Of a stretch of 64,000 bases of DNA, positions 46,081 to 57,884 are shown piece after piece. Origin of the DNA: Arion vulgaris (taxonomy: Eukaryota; Mollusca; Gastropoda; Stylommatophora; Arionidae). Numbering within the stretch: position 1 is the stretch's first letter; each line of letters opens with the position of its first letter. Both the position numbers and the translations under genes were made by a program. The stretch spans positions 84,887,803 to 84,951,802 of the forward strand of contig CM036755.1 in assembly GCA_020796225.1 (NCBI GenBank). Direction: 5' to 3'. Under the pieces are notes generated by a model. The model saw only the letters and a list, made by a program, of their open reading frames with translations, did no database searches and was not told the DNA's origin.

Positions 46081-46164
46081 CGTCAGTGTATGTTGGGTTG
46101 CAGAATGAGGATTATCGTCTCAGTCCATCTGAAAGACTTTCCATCTAGGGTCAGTTCTAAAGTC

Positions 46165-46462
46165 AGAGAGTTGCAGTAGTCAAGTTTTTACAGAGAGTTG
46201 CAGTAGTCAAGTTTTTACAGAGAATTGCAGTAGCCAAGTTTTTACAGAGAGTTGCAGTAGTCAAGTTTTTACAGAGAGTTGCAGTAGTCAAGTTTTTACA
46301 GAGAATTGCAGTAGCCAAGTTTTTACAGAGAGTTGCAGTAGTCAAGTTTTTACAGAGAGTTGCAGTAGTCAAGTTTTGACAGAGAGTTGCAGTAGTCAAG
46401 TTTTGACAGAGAGTTGCAGTAGTCAAGTTTTGACAGAGAGTTGCAGTAGTCAAGTTTTTAGT
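46165..46462. repeat. 27-bp tandem repeat, 11 copies
   Basis: Unit ACAGAGAGTTGCAGTAGTCA, AGTTTTT. Open on the minus strand only because 27 is a multiple of three. Confidence 0.93.
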
Positions 46463-47834
46463 CAACTCGCTTCTTAGTCGCGTGGTCCGGGTTCAATTTT
46501 AAAAGAGGCGTGGAATATTTGTCCGACTGTAACGGCTCTCATGTCGACACAGCTTCAATTGTATAGCAGGAAAAGCACTGGTAAGTAAAAGCAGGCGGCG
46601 GGATGTTGACGTGTGCCGACGGTCAATGCAAAACACAGGCCTAACACAATTTTACCCAATCTACCTCGAGGTTTGAAAAATGATTCATTTACTTTGTACT
46701 TTACTGTCAGTTCTATAATCTCTTTCATCGTCGATTTCACTATTTATTTAATGTTCACTGAACCTAATCAACCATTGGCAGGTTTTTAAGGTTTTTTCTA
46801 TATTTTTGATGCCCTGCTCTATATTTAGCAACCATACACATTCTTTGCATTGAAAATAGGCATGTTGTAAATGATTGAAAAGCTAATTGGATGGGATATC
46901 AGGATATGTGGTTTTAACATAAGTGTGATGTAATTTATGATATCCGTGACCTACTTATGAAAAGTCTAAAAATAGATTATTCTACAAATGACAAATTTTT
47001 ACAGTCACAAAGAAGGAAAAAATAAGTATGACGAATATAATGGACTCTTTTATTACAGTCTTTTAAAGTCTTCATATTTGCAAACCATATATGAATTTAA
47101 ACATGTTTGGGAAATATGAAAGGCAGTAATCATGAAATGTATAAAATATCAATATTTTTATATTGTAAAGAAACAAACGTCAATAAATATGGTCTTCAAG
47201 AGAAAATGATACCGAATTGGTCTAGTAATCAGCCTATAAAGAACTAACACTTATAGTATTATACATAAACATGAAATAGGTATATAATTTCTAAACATTT
47301 GCAAGTAAAAGATATTATTGAACAAAAATATGATTACGCAATGATATTTGATAGACAAAATAATCAGGAAAAAGTTATCGGGCATCTTGCAAACAGAGTC
47401 AAAGTGACACAGGCATAGAATGTTCATTTGACCCAAGCATAGATATTTCAAGAATCACTGGTGTCTTCATCAGGACAGTAATCTGAGTTATTAGAATACA
47501 TTTTATCACATATTTGGGGATTTTTGGCTGGAGCAATTTGGGCGTTTCTACAAAATGACAAGTGGGAAATGAGGTGTGCTCCAGTCAACGAGATTAGACA
47601 TCTAAAAATATATAATTAATTTTGTTATAATATTTTATTAGATTATCATATGTTCTGCTTTAGATAACATAAATTTTACTAACTTAAGTGCAAAATGGAT
47701 ACCAAATTATGGCCACATGTTGCATCGATCATAAATGATCGAAATTCCAATCTCCCAATGGTTAAGGGATGCTAGAGAGGAGAGGGATGTGGATTTGGAG
47801 AACTAGCATTATCATTGTAAAATTATTATTTCAG
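46463..47834. other. Remainder of gene 2 intron
   Basis: A decayed tRNA-like head (GGTCCGGGTTCAATTTT) lies near 46482. Otherwise AT-rich intronic sequence with no supported element, ending in the acceptor TTATTATTTCAG at 47834. Confidence 0.5.
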
Positions 47835-50800
47835 GGTTCTTCGGGAGCACTATTCTACACTCTACTCCTGGTTGACTGTTCATCTACAGGTCGAGCGTAA
47901 CGCGTGGGCTTCCAGACTGAAACAGGCGTTGGAAAAGATAAACACGCAACGAAGGGACAGTCTTGAGATGAATGAATTCATTGTTAAGTCAGTGAACAGG
48001 ATACAACATCTCATCAAGTCGTGTACTTTAGCAATGTTAGGAGAATCGGTCGAAGTCTCAGAGAACAAGACATGTTTACTGTCTAGTACAACTGATACCA
48101 GTACACAAGAAAGGGAATTTTCTAGAACCAATGGTTTCAATACACATCTAAAGATCATTTCAAACAGTTCACAAGTTGCACATGAGGCAGCCGGAAGGAG
48201 CACTTTGTGTAGTAATGAGCAGCGACATCAAACACACAAGCAACTCTTCAAGAAGACAACTTCATCCCTGGACATGCCGAATTATAAAGGTGGCAATAAA
48301 ATCATTCTTCAGCACAAGTTTTGAAAGCCCAATCATTCCTCTAGTACAAGTTTTGACAAGCCCAATCATTCCTCTAACACAAGTTTTGACAACAAGCCCA
48401 ATCATTCTTCTAGCACAAGTTTTTACAACAAGCCCAATCATTCTTCAAGCACAAGTTTTGACAACAAGCCCAATCATTCTTCTAGTACCAGTTTTGACAA
48501 CAAGCCAATCATTCTCAAGCACAAGTTTTGACAACAAGCCCAATCATTCTTCTAGCACAAGTTTTGACAAGCCCAATCATTCTTCAAGCACACGTTTTGA
48601 CAACAAGCCCAATCATTCTTCAAGCACAAGTTTTGACAAGCCCAATCATTCTTCTAGCACAAGTTTTGACAACAAGCCAAATCATTCTCAAGCACAGTTT
48701 CCCAATCATTCTTCAAGCACAAGTTGTGACAAACCCAATCATTCTTCAAGCACAAGTTTTGACAACAAGCCCAATCATTCTTCAGACAAGTTTTGACAAC
48801 AAACCCAATCATTCTTCAAGCACAAGTTGTGACAAACCAAATCATTCTTCAGCACAAGTTTGACAACAAGCCCAATCATTCTTCTAGCACAAGTTTGACA
48901 ACAAGCCAAATCATTCTTCACACAAGTTTTGACAAGACCAATCATTCTCAGCACAAGTTTTGACAAAACCCAATCATTCTTCAAGCACAGTTTTGAAACA
49001 AACCAATCATTCTTCAAACACATTTTGACAACAAGCAACATTCCTCAAGCCCAAGTTTGATAACAAGCCAAACATTCTCTACACAGGTTTGACCAAGTGA
49101 ACTTGTCAACAATCTCAACACTAAGAAATGATTCTGATGTCTTTCCTTTGTCTGGGCATACTTACAGACAAATCAATAATAGAGACATATCCAGAAATGA
49201 ACTTTGTTCTAACAATTGTTGTGTTACAAACACAGAGTTGAGCAATGAAGATGATACGACATGTATCTTCAATAACACAGGTCATAAGACGCGCATAAAC
49301 ACTACAACTTTGCCAACATCAGATCAAGATGAGTTCAATGCTTACAACCATGATATGGACTACAGATCAAGTTTGTGTGAAAGTATAGATGATTTAACAA
49401 ATGTATGTGGCAAACTTTTTAATATTCTCACCACTAGTCTCCAACATAGACCAGTTAGTTGTGGCAATAGTCCAGTCCGGTTTCCAGCCGTCTCTACATG
49501 TATGCAAGACACGCATACTCATAGCTATATCAAACGAGAAGATCTTGAGAAACATCTGCAGACTTTAGAAACAGATAATATACATATTCTTAACGAGATG
49601 AGAACACTCCGTAACTTTCTAAATGAGAAAAGCGAGGAAATAATGAAACTTCAACACGAAATTATAACCCTTAGTAATTCTCTGAAAGAGAAAAGCGAGG
49701 AAATAATGTACCTTCAACACGAAATTATAACTCTTCGTAATTCTCTGAAAGAGAAAAAGCAGGAAATAATGAAACTTCAAAATCAGATTCAGACCCTTGA
49801 GACGATACTCAAAGATAGCACACGATCTAACGTGCACAGATATCTTAGTACAGACTTCACATTATTAAATAATCATAAAATAAACATGACAAATAATTAC
49901 TTATTGAATGGTGTACATGGATCAAGCGAGGTCCCTAACAGTAAGAAAATACAAATGCTTGGACATAGAAACAAACTAACTGAAAACATAGATGTTAGCA
50001 ATAGCGTCATGGCTCAGGGAGTTACAAGTCTTACAGAACATACACTAGAAACAAAACAGAAGAATCATAGTCATATGAATACAAGAGTTATGCTTACAGA
50101 AGAAGATAATATATCAACATGTCAATTAACATCAATAGAGAAGATACCGAAACGGTTCAAATTCAGAGCAAGTAAGAGTGTCATGGAAGCCGCTATACTA
50201 AAACATACTAGTAAAAAAGAAACTCGAGATCAATGCAATTTTGAGATAATAGTCAAAGCAGTACCAAAAGTTTCTTCCAACAAAAGTAAGAATGTTAGAT
50301 TACAAAATATAACCACAAGCCCAGTGCTGCGATGTTCGTCTAATTCATTTAGCGGGTCTATAAATAGCAATGCAATCACAAGATATTCAAGAAATGATAT
50401 GAAGCCTTCTTTGAAAGTGTTGGAATCGGCGATATATATAGAAGGAGATATCTTGAGTGAATGCCAATATTTAGATCAATCAAACCTGCTTGCTGAGTCA
50501 CCTGCAACAGAAACTAGTATCTCATGTCGTGGCTATTCTTCAGTAAACGATGACCGTGTAGTTAATACAAGAGCAATAAAACAAACAAAGGAAAGTGTGC
50601 AATTATGTAACAAAAGTGGTAACAACAAGAACAATGTCAAACATACCGAATGCATTGCTAACAATAGTAATAAACACATCAATGAACGAAATGTTGTCGC
50701 ACAGAATGTTTACCAATCACAAGTAGGTTCATTAGTATCAAAACCAATGAAAAGGGTATATAGTCGCGTCAAGTACCAATTGCTTCAATCGAATATGGGC

Positions 50801-51067
50801 ACAATAGTCTCTAAACCACTCCAAACGAAATCTGAGCACATGATGCAACGTTTAGATAGAAAAATGGTTGTTTCAAAATGTTTACGTTGTCAGCAATTAT
50901 TTACCTTTATGGACAACCATAAACTAGCATGTAGTTATCACAAGGATACAGTCACTAGTTTAGAACAGCACGATCACTGTGGTCAAGTAATCAAGGTGAC
51001 CAGACAGTGGACATGTTGTCTTCAGCCTGAAAGTGCATCAGGTTGCTGTCATGGAAAACATATCTGA
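47835..51067 (+). CDS. Gene 2, terminal exon: helical region, Ser/Asn repeats, coiled coil, C-terminal Cys/His cluster
   Basis: Starts after acceptor TTATTTCAG and reads VLREHYSTLYSWLTVHLQ, then a helical stretch (ERNAWASRLKQALEKINTQR) and a polar linker. At 48300-49090 a minisatellite encodes repeats of NHSSSTSFDNKP; here several 1-4 base indels break the frame. From 49097 it is open again for 655 codons to TGA at 51067. Within that part residues ~145-243 are a coiled coil made of a 21-residue unit repeated three times (for example LKEKSEEIMKLQHEI). A long basic Ser/Asn-rich region follows. The last 66 residues hold CLRC, CSYH, WTCC and GCCHGKH, a spaced Cys/His pattern resembling CHORD-type zinc modules. 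The stop is followed within 230 bp by a LINE fragment. I cannot name the protein; a cytoskeletal or centrosomal scaffold is possible but unproven. Confidence 0.78.
48300..49090 (+). repeat. Coding minisatellite, 30/36-bp unit (NHSSSTSFDNKP)
   Basis: About 24 units of AATCATTCTTCAAGCACAAG, TTTTGACAACAAGCCC; a 30-bp form lacks ACA ACA. It joins two open parts of the gene 2 exon. The first copy and most copies right of 48480 carry 1-4 base losses, so the frame moves among all three phases. Confidence 0.9.
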
Positions 51068-51284
51068 TGCTCATGAACAAAGCCAACTAAATGAAACACC
51101 AAGTTATATCATTACTGTATTATCTACCCTTCACATATGTGTACACGTTTTAAAAAAAACCTATGTTATATGGTTCTCTGCAATAGCAATAGGCAATATC
51201 AATCAAGAAGTTAAACACTATGAAGCAAATTATTATGTGGCAAAGCACCAGCAAAATATTAAAATAACAAATATTGAGAACATG

Positions 51285-51720
51285 CATTTTTCCAGTGGCT
51301 ACTTATGGTTGTGAATCATGGACTATTACACACAAACAACAGAACGAAAATCCAGTCCTCTGAAGCTAAATGCTACAGAAAGATTCTACGAATATCATGG
51401 ACAGAAAACAGAATGAACACTGATGTCCTGAAAGAACTGACTGTTAAAATCAATTAGCTGATAACAACATACTATACAGAAAAATTAGATACTTTGGTCA
51501 CATCAAGCGTCACGATGGCATGAGGAGAACAATATTAGAGGGCATGGTCACAGGACGCAGAGGCAGACCAAGAAGAAGATGGATACAATTTATTATTAAA
51601 GAAACCATGAATATGACTATCGACGAAGTGGGTGAGCTGTCTAGAGACAGAGTGAATTTCAGATGTGCTGCAAAGAGAGCAAGGTCCTATAAAGGGTAGG
51701 CATCTTGATGATGATATAGT
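51285..51720 (+). mobile_element. LINE RT C-terminal fragment (L14)
   Basis: TYGCESWTITHKQQ, then IRYFGHIKRHDGMRRTI, GRRGRPRRRWIQFIIKET, MTIDEVGELSRDRVNF and a short end. RTE-like tail with several stops, just downstream of gene 2. Same family as 57885-59570. Confidence 0.85.
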
Positions 51721-51854
51721 TCTTTGCAGTAAATGGAAAGTAGATATATCCAGAGGGAACTCAAAATAAATGACAACTAGCTAATTCTAGAAATGAGAAC
51801 GCGAAAAGTGAGTTATTTGTGATGCATTGAAAAAAATAAATAATAAAGACGAAA

Positions 51855-52105
51855 GTTTGAATTAATTGATTGCACCATATTTCCCCACGAGACTCGATCC
51901 CTTTCCGCAGCAGAAATGACTCGACACTTGGCAGCAAGAGTATTGCACACAGTCCGAACTCTGTAACTATGGAAATTATTCCAGGCATCTATGGAGAATA
52001 TGAAATCGTGAAACAGAACGGTGTGGTCCAAATTATAACCCACGACTTTCGGAACACAAGGCGAAGAGCTTAACCCATTAGTCACCGAGGTCTCTATTAA
52101 AAAAT
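51855..52105 (-). mobile_element. SINE family B copy
   Basis: Minus strand: AGAGACCTCGGTGACTAATG head, GTCGTGGGTTATAATTT, body to GGTGCAATCAATTAATTC. Full length, diverged. Confidence 0.78.
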
Positions 52106-52354
52106 AAACATACGGAAAAAGTAAAGCCTAGCAAAGTGCATCATCAAAGAAAGAGACATGGTCTGTTGGAAATCCATTGCAGTCTACTTTCGATGTGCAG
52201 ACGGTACCTTATGATGATGATTAAAAGCCATCTGGGGCTGGAGAAGACAATTATGGAGGGAGACCAAGGCGAAGATTGTCTTAATATAAGATAGACGATA
52301 TAAACATGTCAACAACGTAGCAACATATTTGGCCTATGTGAGTGAGGGGCGAGA

Positions 52355-52532
52355 GATAGTAAGTAAGCTACCCTACTAAAAAGCGTCGCATAAATCGGAT
52401 GTTCTAGTCTACTTGTAGGCGCATAACTGACACAATGTACAATCGCTCTTAGGCTCGGATCACAAACAAATCACAAAGTTTGGTTAACAAGTGGTGGATA
52501 TGGAGCGTTCGAAGAAGAAGAAAAATATGACT
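52355..52532 (+). mobile_element. SINE family A copy, 5'-truncated
   Basis: Starts at AAGCTACCCTACTAAAAAGC and ends GATATGGAGCGTTCGAAGAAG with (GAA)n. Only the 3' two thirds are present. Confidence 0.8.
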
Positions 52533-52874
52533 AAAACTCTGCTCACGATGAGCTACTGAATCGTGACGAATAACTGACAAGAATCCACAATTATTAACTG
52601 TCTATGAGGGACTTAATCAACTTGAATCATTTGGTGTGATAGTTGGGAGGTCTCTTGGGCTGAGCTTAAATCGAAGGAAAGAAAGAACAAAAAAAGGTGT
52701 GAAACATACATCTCGCATAACAACTATGTATCAGTTCTTTGACTTGATTTACTGTGTTTTTGTCACACGATGGTATATGTCATATCCATAAAGATACCGT
52801 CACCATCTGATGTATGAGACTCAGCAGCTATAGGTATCTCCTAGTGATGTGACTTTGGTCTGTTTCTCTAACTA

Positions 52875-54415
52875 TGACGTTCTACTAGAGTTTCTCTAAC
52901 TATCACGTTCTACTAGAGTTTGTCTAACTACCACGTTCTACTAGAGTTTCTCTAACTATCACGTTCTACTAGAGTTTCTCTAACTATCACGTTCTACTAG
53001 AGTTTCTCTAACTATCACGTTCTACTAGAGAGCACATGTATAACTCTTTCTCTGATGACTTTGACTGTTTATCTAACTATACATTCTACTAGAGTGTCAC
53101 TAACTATCACGTTCTACTAGAGTTTCACTAACTATCACGTTCTACTAGAGTGTCAATGTCATAACTCTTTCTCTTATGTGACTTCTCTGTTTCACTAACT
53201 ATCACGTTCTACTAGAGTTTCACTAACTATCACGTTCTACTAGAGTTTCACTAACTATCACGTTCTACTAGAGTTTCTCTAACTATCACGTTCTACTAGA
53301 GTTTCACTAACTATCACGTTCTACTAGAGTTTCTCTAACTATCACGTTCTACTAGAGTTTCACTAACTATCACGTTCTACTAGAGTTTCTCTAACTATCA
53401 CGTTCTACAGAGTCACAACTCTCACGTTCTACTAGAGTTGCTCTGACTATCACGTTCTACTAGAGTTTCACTATCTATCACGTTCTACTAGAGTTCTCTA
53501 TCACGTTCTACTAGAGTTTCTCTAACTATCACGTTCTACTAGAGTTTCACTAACTATCACGTTCTACTAGAGTTTCTCTAACTATCACGTTCTACTAGAG
53601 TTTCACTATCTATCACGTTCTACTAGAGTCACAACATCACTCTACAGAGTTCTCTAACTATCCGTTCACAGAGTTCTCTAACTATCACGTTATATTAGAG
53701 TTTCACTAACTCATCACGTTCTACTAGAGTTTCACTATCACGTTCTACTAGAGTTTCTCTAACTATCACGTTCTACTAGAGTTTCACTAACTATCACGTT
53801 CTACAGAGTTCACTATCTATCACGTTCTACTAGAGTTTCACTATCACGTTCTACTAGAGTTTCACTATCTATCACGTTCTACTAGAGTTTCTCTAACTAT
53901 CACGTTCTACTAGAGTTTCTCTAACTATCACGTTCTACTAGAGTTTCACTATCTATCACGTTCTACTAGAGTTTCTCTAACTATCACGTTCTACTAGAGT
54001 TTCTCTAACTATCACGTTCTACTAGAGTTTCACTAACTATCACGTTCTACTAGAGTTTCACTAACTATCACGTTCTACTAGAGTTTTACTAACATCACGT
54101 TCTACAGAGTTTCACTATCTATCACGTTCTACTAGAGTTTCACTAACTATCACGTTCTACTAGAGTTTTACTAACTATCACGTTCTACTAGAGTTTCACT
54201 ATCTATCACGTTCTACTAGAGTTTCACTAACTATCACGTTCTACTAGAGTTTCACTAACTATCACGTTCTACTAGAGTTTTACTAACTATCACGTTCTAC
54301 TAGAGTTCACTAACATCACGTTCACTAGAGTTTCTCAACTATCACGTTCTACTAGAGTTTCTCTAACTATCAGTTCTACAGAGTTTCACTAACTATCACG
54401 TTCTACTAGAGTGTC
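52875..54415. repeat. 28-bp tandem repeat, ~53 copies
   Basis: Unit CTCTAACTATCACGTTCTAC, TAGAGTTT with CTCTAAC/CACTAAC/CACTATC variants; scattered units lose 2-10 bases (for example GTTCTACAGAG). Its right end abuts the 3' end of a LINE. Confidence 0.95.
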
Positions 54416-54424
54416 AATAAACTC

Positions 54425-54662
54425 TCTTCTCTAATCCTGTATATCTCACAGCGTCAGGATAAGAAGAGTTTTACAGTACGGGCTTTTGTGTACGCTTCAT
54501 AATAGTGATTGTACGTCTCTATTATCTCTGAAGTTGATCTTTTCGTGGCGTGCTTGTGCTTTGTTTGACACTGTACTAGAGAAACATTGATCTTTGAGGA
54601 GGTGCAGTATATTGTAAATCTGCTTATGTAGCCGAACAATTGATATATGCTTGATGAATTGC
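54425..54662 (-). mobile_element. LINE RT C-terminal fragment (L15)
   Basis: Minus frame MFGYISRFTIYCTSSKINV, TKRSTSEIIETYNHYYEAY, TKARTVKLFLS is colinear with the end of the 12890-13600 copy (HISRL...RWISEITEAM...EAHTRAR). 5'-truncated by a SINE A insertion at 54667. Confidence 0.8.
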
Positions 54663-54666
54663 AGTA

Positions 54667-54915
54667 CTTCTTCTTCTTCCAACGCTACATATCAACCACT
54701 CTTTGTTATTTCTGTGATCCGAGCCCAAGAGCGACTGTACGTTGTGCCAGTTATGCGCCTACAAGTAGGCCAACACATCCGATTTCTGCGACGCTTTTTA
54801 TTTACTAGGTAGCTTCCTAGGCCCCTACCTCAGTCACCTCTTACGACATGCCTTGTAGGTCGCAGTGTTACTATTCTTTGCTCCTTGAGAGCCCCAGAAA
54901 CACACGGGCGATTTC
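54667..54915 (-). mobile_element. SINE family A copy inserted in a LINE
   Basis: CTTCTTCTTCTTCCAACGCT at the left, GGTAGCTTCCTAGGCCCCTA, ending GAAACACACGGGCG. A 40-bp direct duplication (TTTCAGTAATGATGTTGTAC) follows at 54914-54998. Confidence 0.82.
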
Positions 54916-55181
54916 AGTAATGATGTTGTACCCACGTTTATCATGATGTTTTATTTCAGTAATGATGTTGTACCCACGTTTATCATGATGTTTTCATTTC
55001 ATAACGATTGTTGTGATATAGATATGGTTGTTATTCACATGTTAACAATTATGATTAAAGTGTAACACTGATAATGAAATCTCAAGTTCATTTCATTTTA
55101 TTCGAATTTCACAATACAAGGTACATAACTATGTATTCAACAATTCTTAGAAAGAGTATTTTCTCTTGTAACATTATATTT

Positions 55182-55186
<5 letters not shown>

Positions 55187-55237
<51 letters not shown>

Positions 55238-55254
55238 ATGAGAGAGAGAGAGAG
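55187..55254. repeat. (TA)n and (GA)n microsatellites
   Basis: About 22 TA units followed by about 8 GA units and a G-rich stretch (GGTGGGGCGTGGGTTGG) to 55305. Confidence 0.92.
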
Positions 55255-55439
55255 AGAAGATCGACAGAGAGAAAGAGAGGTGGGGCGTGGGTTGGTGGGG
55301 GGAATTATCACCATGATCAGACTGAATATAAAATAACATACACACAACGAGTCGTTTATGCAAGGAGGTGTTGGTAAATGAGAATATCAAATCTGAAGGT
55401 GACATAGGAAATGCTGATGGCATCCTGTTAGTCTCGAGA

Positions 55440-55735
55440 ATCAATGCGGCAACGCCCATGATGTATATTAACCATGCCTTTTCTTGGTGCGTTTCCCTCA
55501 TCCAGTTCTCATAACAGTTTTAAGAACATGTCTTCAGTTGGACATAACCATGACGAGTTGCTCCCAATATTGTGTTTTCATGACAAATGCCTTTAAGTCC
55601 CGCTTACATATGTCTTTGTAATGAAGGTAGGGCCATCTAAACGCTCTTTTGTCAGAAACGTGCTTCCTGTATTTACTTTTCCTGGGGGTCCAAACCGTCA
55701 TCCCTCCTGGACAGATGGTTATCATTTGTTACTGA
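55440..55735 (-). mobile_element. LINE RT C-terminal fragment (L16)
   Basis: Minus frame CPGGMTVWTPRKSKYRK, YLHYKDICKRDLKAFVM, WEQLVMVMSN, continuing NCYENWMRETHQEKAWL in another frame. The LRYKDVCKRDLK tail is typical of a LINE group common in invertebrates. Confidence 0.8.
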
Positions 55736-55969
55736 AATGAAGTCACAAAACTCGAATTACACCCATAGATGTTCATTCGCCCAACAGATGTCAAGTATAC
55801 TGGTCAGATGACCCAAAATTAAGGTGATATGTGCAGATCACGGTAACTATCTATAACAAATAATTATATCTCAAGACTTTCTTATTTCTTTCTCTGTCCA
55901 AAGAAAGTCTCAGAATATACAACTTCGCAGCGCATGTGGACAACTTTCAATGTTTTCTAAAGGGTTTTA

Positions 55970-56055
55970 AAGCGAAGGATTGACTTCATTGACCGGGTTT
56001 ACCCATCTCTCACGTCCTCTAGCAGAAATGGACGCCACCTGCCGAGAGTATCATC
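55970..56055 (-). mobile_element. SINE family B 3' fragment
   Basis: AAAGCGAAGGATTGACTTCA to CTGCCGAGAGTATC matches the 3' third of family B on the minus strand. Confidence 0.65.
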
Positions 56056-56547
56056 GTTTTTTGCGCAGGTTTGTAGGACATATGATAAGCATTGAATAGA
56101 ACAACGCGCAACCTACATACGACATTAATCTGTGTTGATGGTCAGAACCTATTTATTCCAATGACATATGATAACGTGCCGTTCATCAAAGAGGACATCA
56201 GAAACACAGAGATGAAGAAACAATTTATGACGCACACAAAAGCCTATTATAAATTTCTTCACCCTGACGTTTTAGCAAGAAAATTTTAGAAAACGCACAC
56301 AAAGCGTTCTGAAATCTCTTCATCCTGACAGTTGTTAGAAAACATGATTAGAAAAACTCACAAACAAAAGCCTGTTTAGAAATCTCTTCTCATCCTGAAG
56401 CTAGAACAAAGACAGAAGAAGAAATGTTATAACACAACTAAAGAATATTGAGGATATTTGACGATCTTCATCTGCAGTTTGATATCACATGAAGCTTCGA
56501 TATGATGATGTTAGAACAGAAAATGAACATACTGATTTACAATATAC

Positions 56548-56670
56548 ATTATGACGCACCAACTCTACAAACGACATAATGAATAACAATTCGCAGACGC
56601 ACCGAACTCTACAAACGACATAATGAATAACAATTCATAGACGCACCCAACTCTACAAACGACATAATGC
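56548..56670. repeat. ~43-bp tandem repeat, 3 copies
   Basis: Unit GACGCACCAACTCTACAAAC, GACATAATGAATAACAATTC. Confidence 0.88.
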
Positions 56671-56689
56671 ACAAAGGAGGAAAACATCA

Positions 56690-56810
56690 TAAACTAAACA
56701 TAAATGTCAATGGCATTACAATCAACGAAGTACAAAAATCCAAATACTTATAAGAGCATATTCACAGAAGATGGAGGACTAGACAGAGAGATACAGATGC
56801 ATCTATATAT
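56690..56810 (+). mobile_element. LINE RT internal fragment (L17)
   Basis: Frame [16 protein letters not shown], a stop, [16 protein letters not shown]. It matches the (FKYLGS.IS.DG....EI..R) block of LINE reverse transcriptases. A TATC/TA microsatellite replaces the rest. Confidence 0.68.
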
Positions 56811-56850
56811 GTATCTATATATATACCTATGTATCTATCTATGTATCTAT

Positions 56851-56911
<61 letters not shown>
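56811..56911. repeat. (TATC)n/(TA)n microsatellite
   Basis: TATCTATG-type units followed by about 28 TA dinucleotides. Confidence 0.92.
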
Positions 56912-56912
<1 letters not shown>

Positions 56913-56989
56913 AGCTGATGAACCGACTTCGCACGGATGAAAGTTGTTAGTAATCCTTGATGAGGAAAAGGTGAAGCTGTTCCAAGAGA

Positions 56990-57884
56990 TGTCATCTTCT
57001 TCTTCAGCAATTTCTGGTCATGCGCTTAATTTACTGTGGACCACAAAATGGGCAGTCAGCTTTTTTCTCTATATAAGTGTTTGTTGAGTCTGCACTGTCT
57101 GGTGCGTAGTTGAAATATAAAGACCTGATCTGTTCTGCTTAGGTCTTTGAAGGAGTCTTTTCCATAATAATATCCAACGTTTGTCTTTCAGTCAACTGCC
57201 GATTTTATCTGTATAAGGGTTTTGATCTCTTGAAAAGACAGGGTCGGATAAGACATATCAGTGGGGGTTTTATTTATTTTTTGAACGAATATTAACCCAA
57301 TTTCGAGTCTATATTCTAAATTATACAGTTTGCTCAAACCAAAGCAAACGAAAAACGTAATTTTTATAGCGTAGTTTGAAACAACGATTAAGGGACACAA
57401 TCCATGCCTATGTTGTATCTAGCAATTTGTGGATTATATCCCTTTACTTCACTCGTGCGTGTTAAAAAACGTGGTTAGGCATAACAAATTCGATTTAATT
57501 TAATTTCAACAAAGCAAATATTGATTCGATTTCGAAACAGTTTCTTTTACTGATCTAAATTTTTCAAGACAAAAGTGTGCAGAAAAAATGTTGAATTTCG
57601 GATGTAAACTGAAGTTGTCTATACCCGGACTGCACATCTAGACAGTAAGAACTATATAATAGATATACATGTTTATCTATCGATCTATCTATGTATGTAT
57701 CTAGCTATCTATTTAACAATCCATATATTTATCTATATATCTATATTTCCAGTCATTCATCAGTCTAACCTAACCTATCTATATCTCTACATATCTACCG
57801 ATTTATCTCTCCCGCGCTCACTCTCTCTCTCTGTATATATATATATATGAGTGTATGTGTTTGTATCTATTCTTGAATATCTAT
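56990..57884. other. No gene; (TATC)n-rich right end
   Basis: AT-rich unassigned sequence to 57650, then degenerate TATC/TATG microsatellite to 57850. Confidence 0.45.

Noticed and set aside
46555..46755. Minus-strand block reading STMKEIIELTVKYKVNESF with a possible donor at CGAG/GTAGAT
   Set aside because: Short, its phase does not fit the 44496-44309 block, and no good acceptor was seen.
49619..49837. Minus-strand frame antisense to the gene 2 coiled coil
   Set aside because: A shadow of the 63-bp coding repeat on the plus strand.
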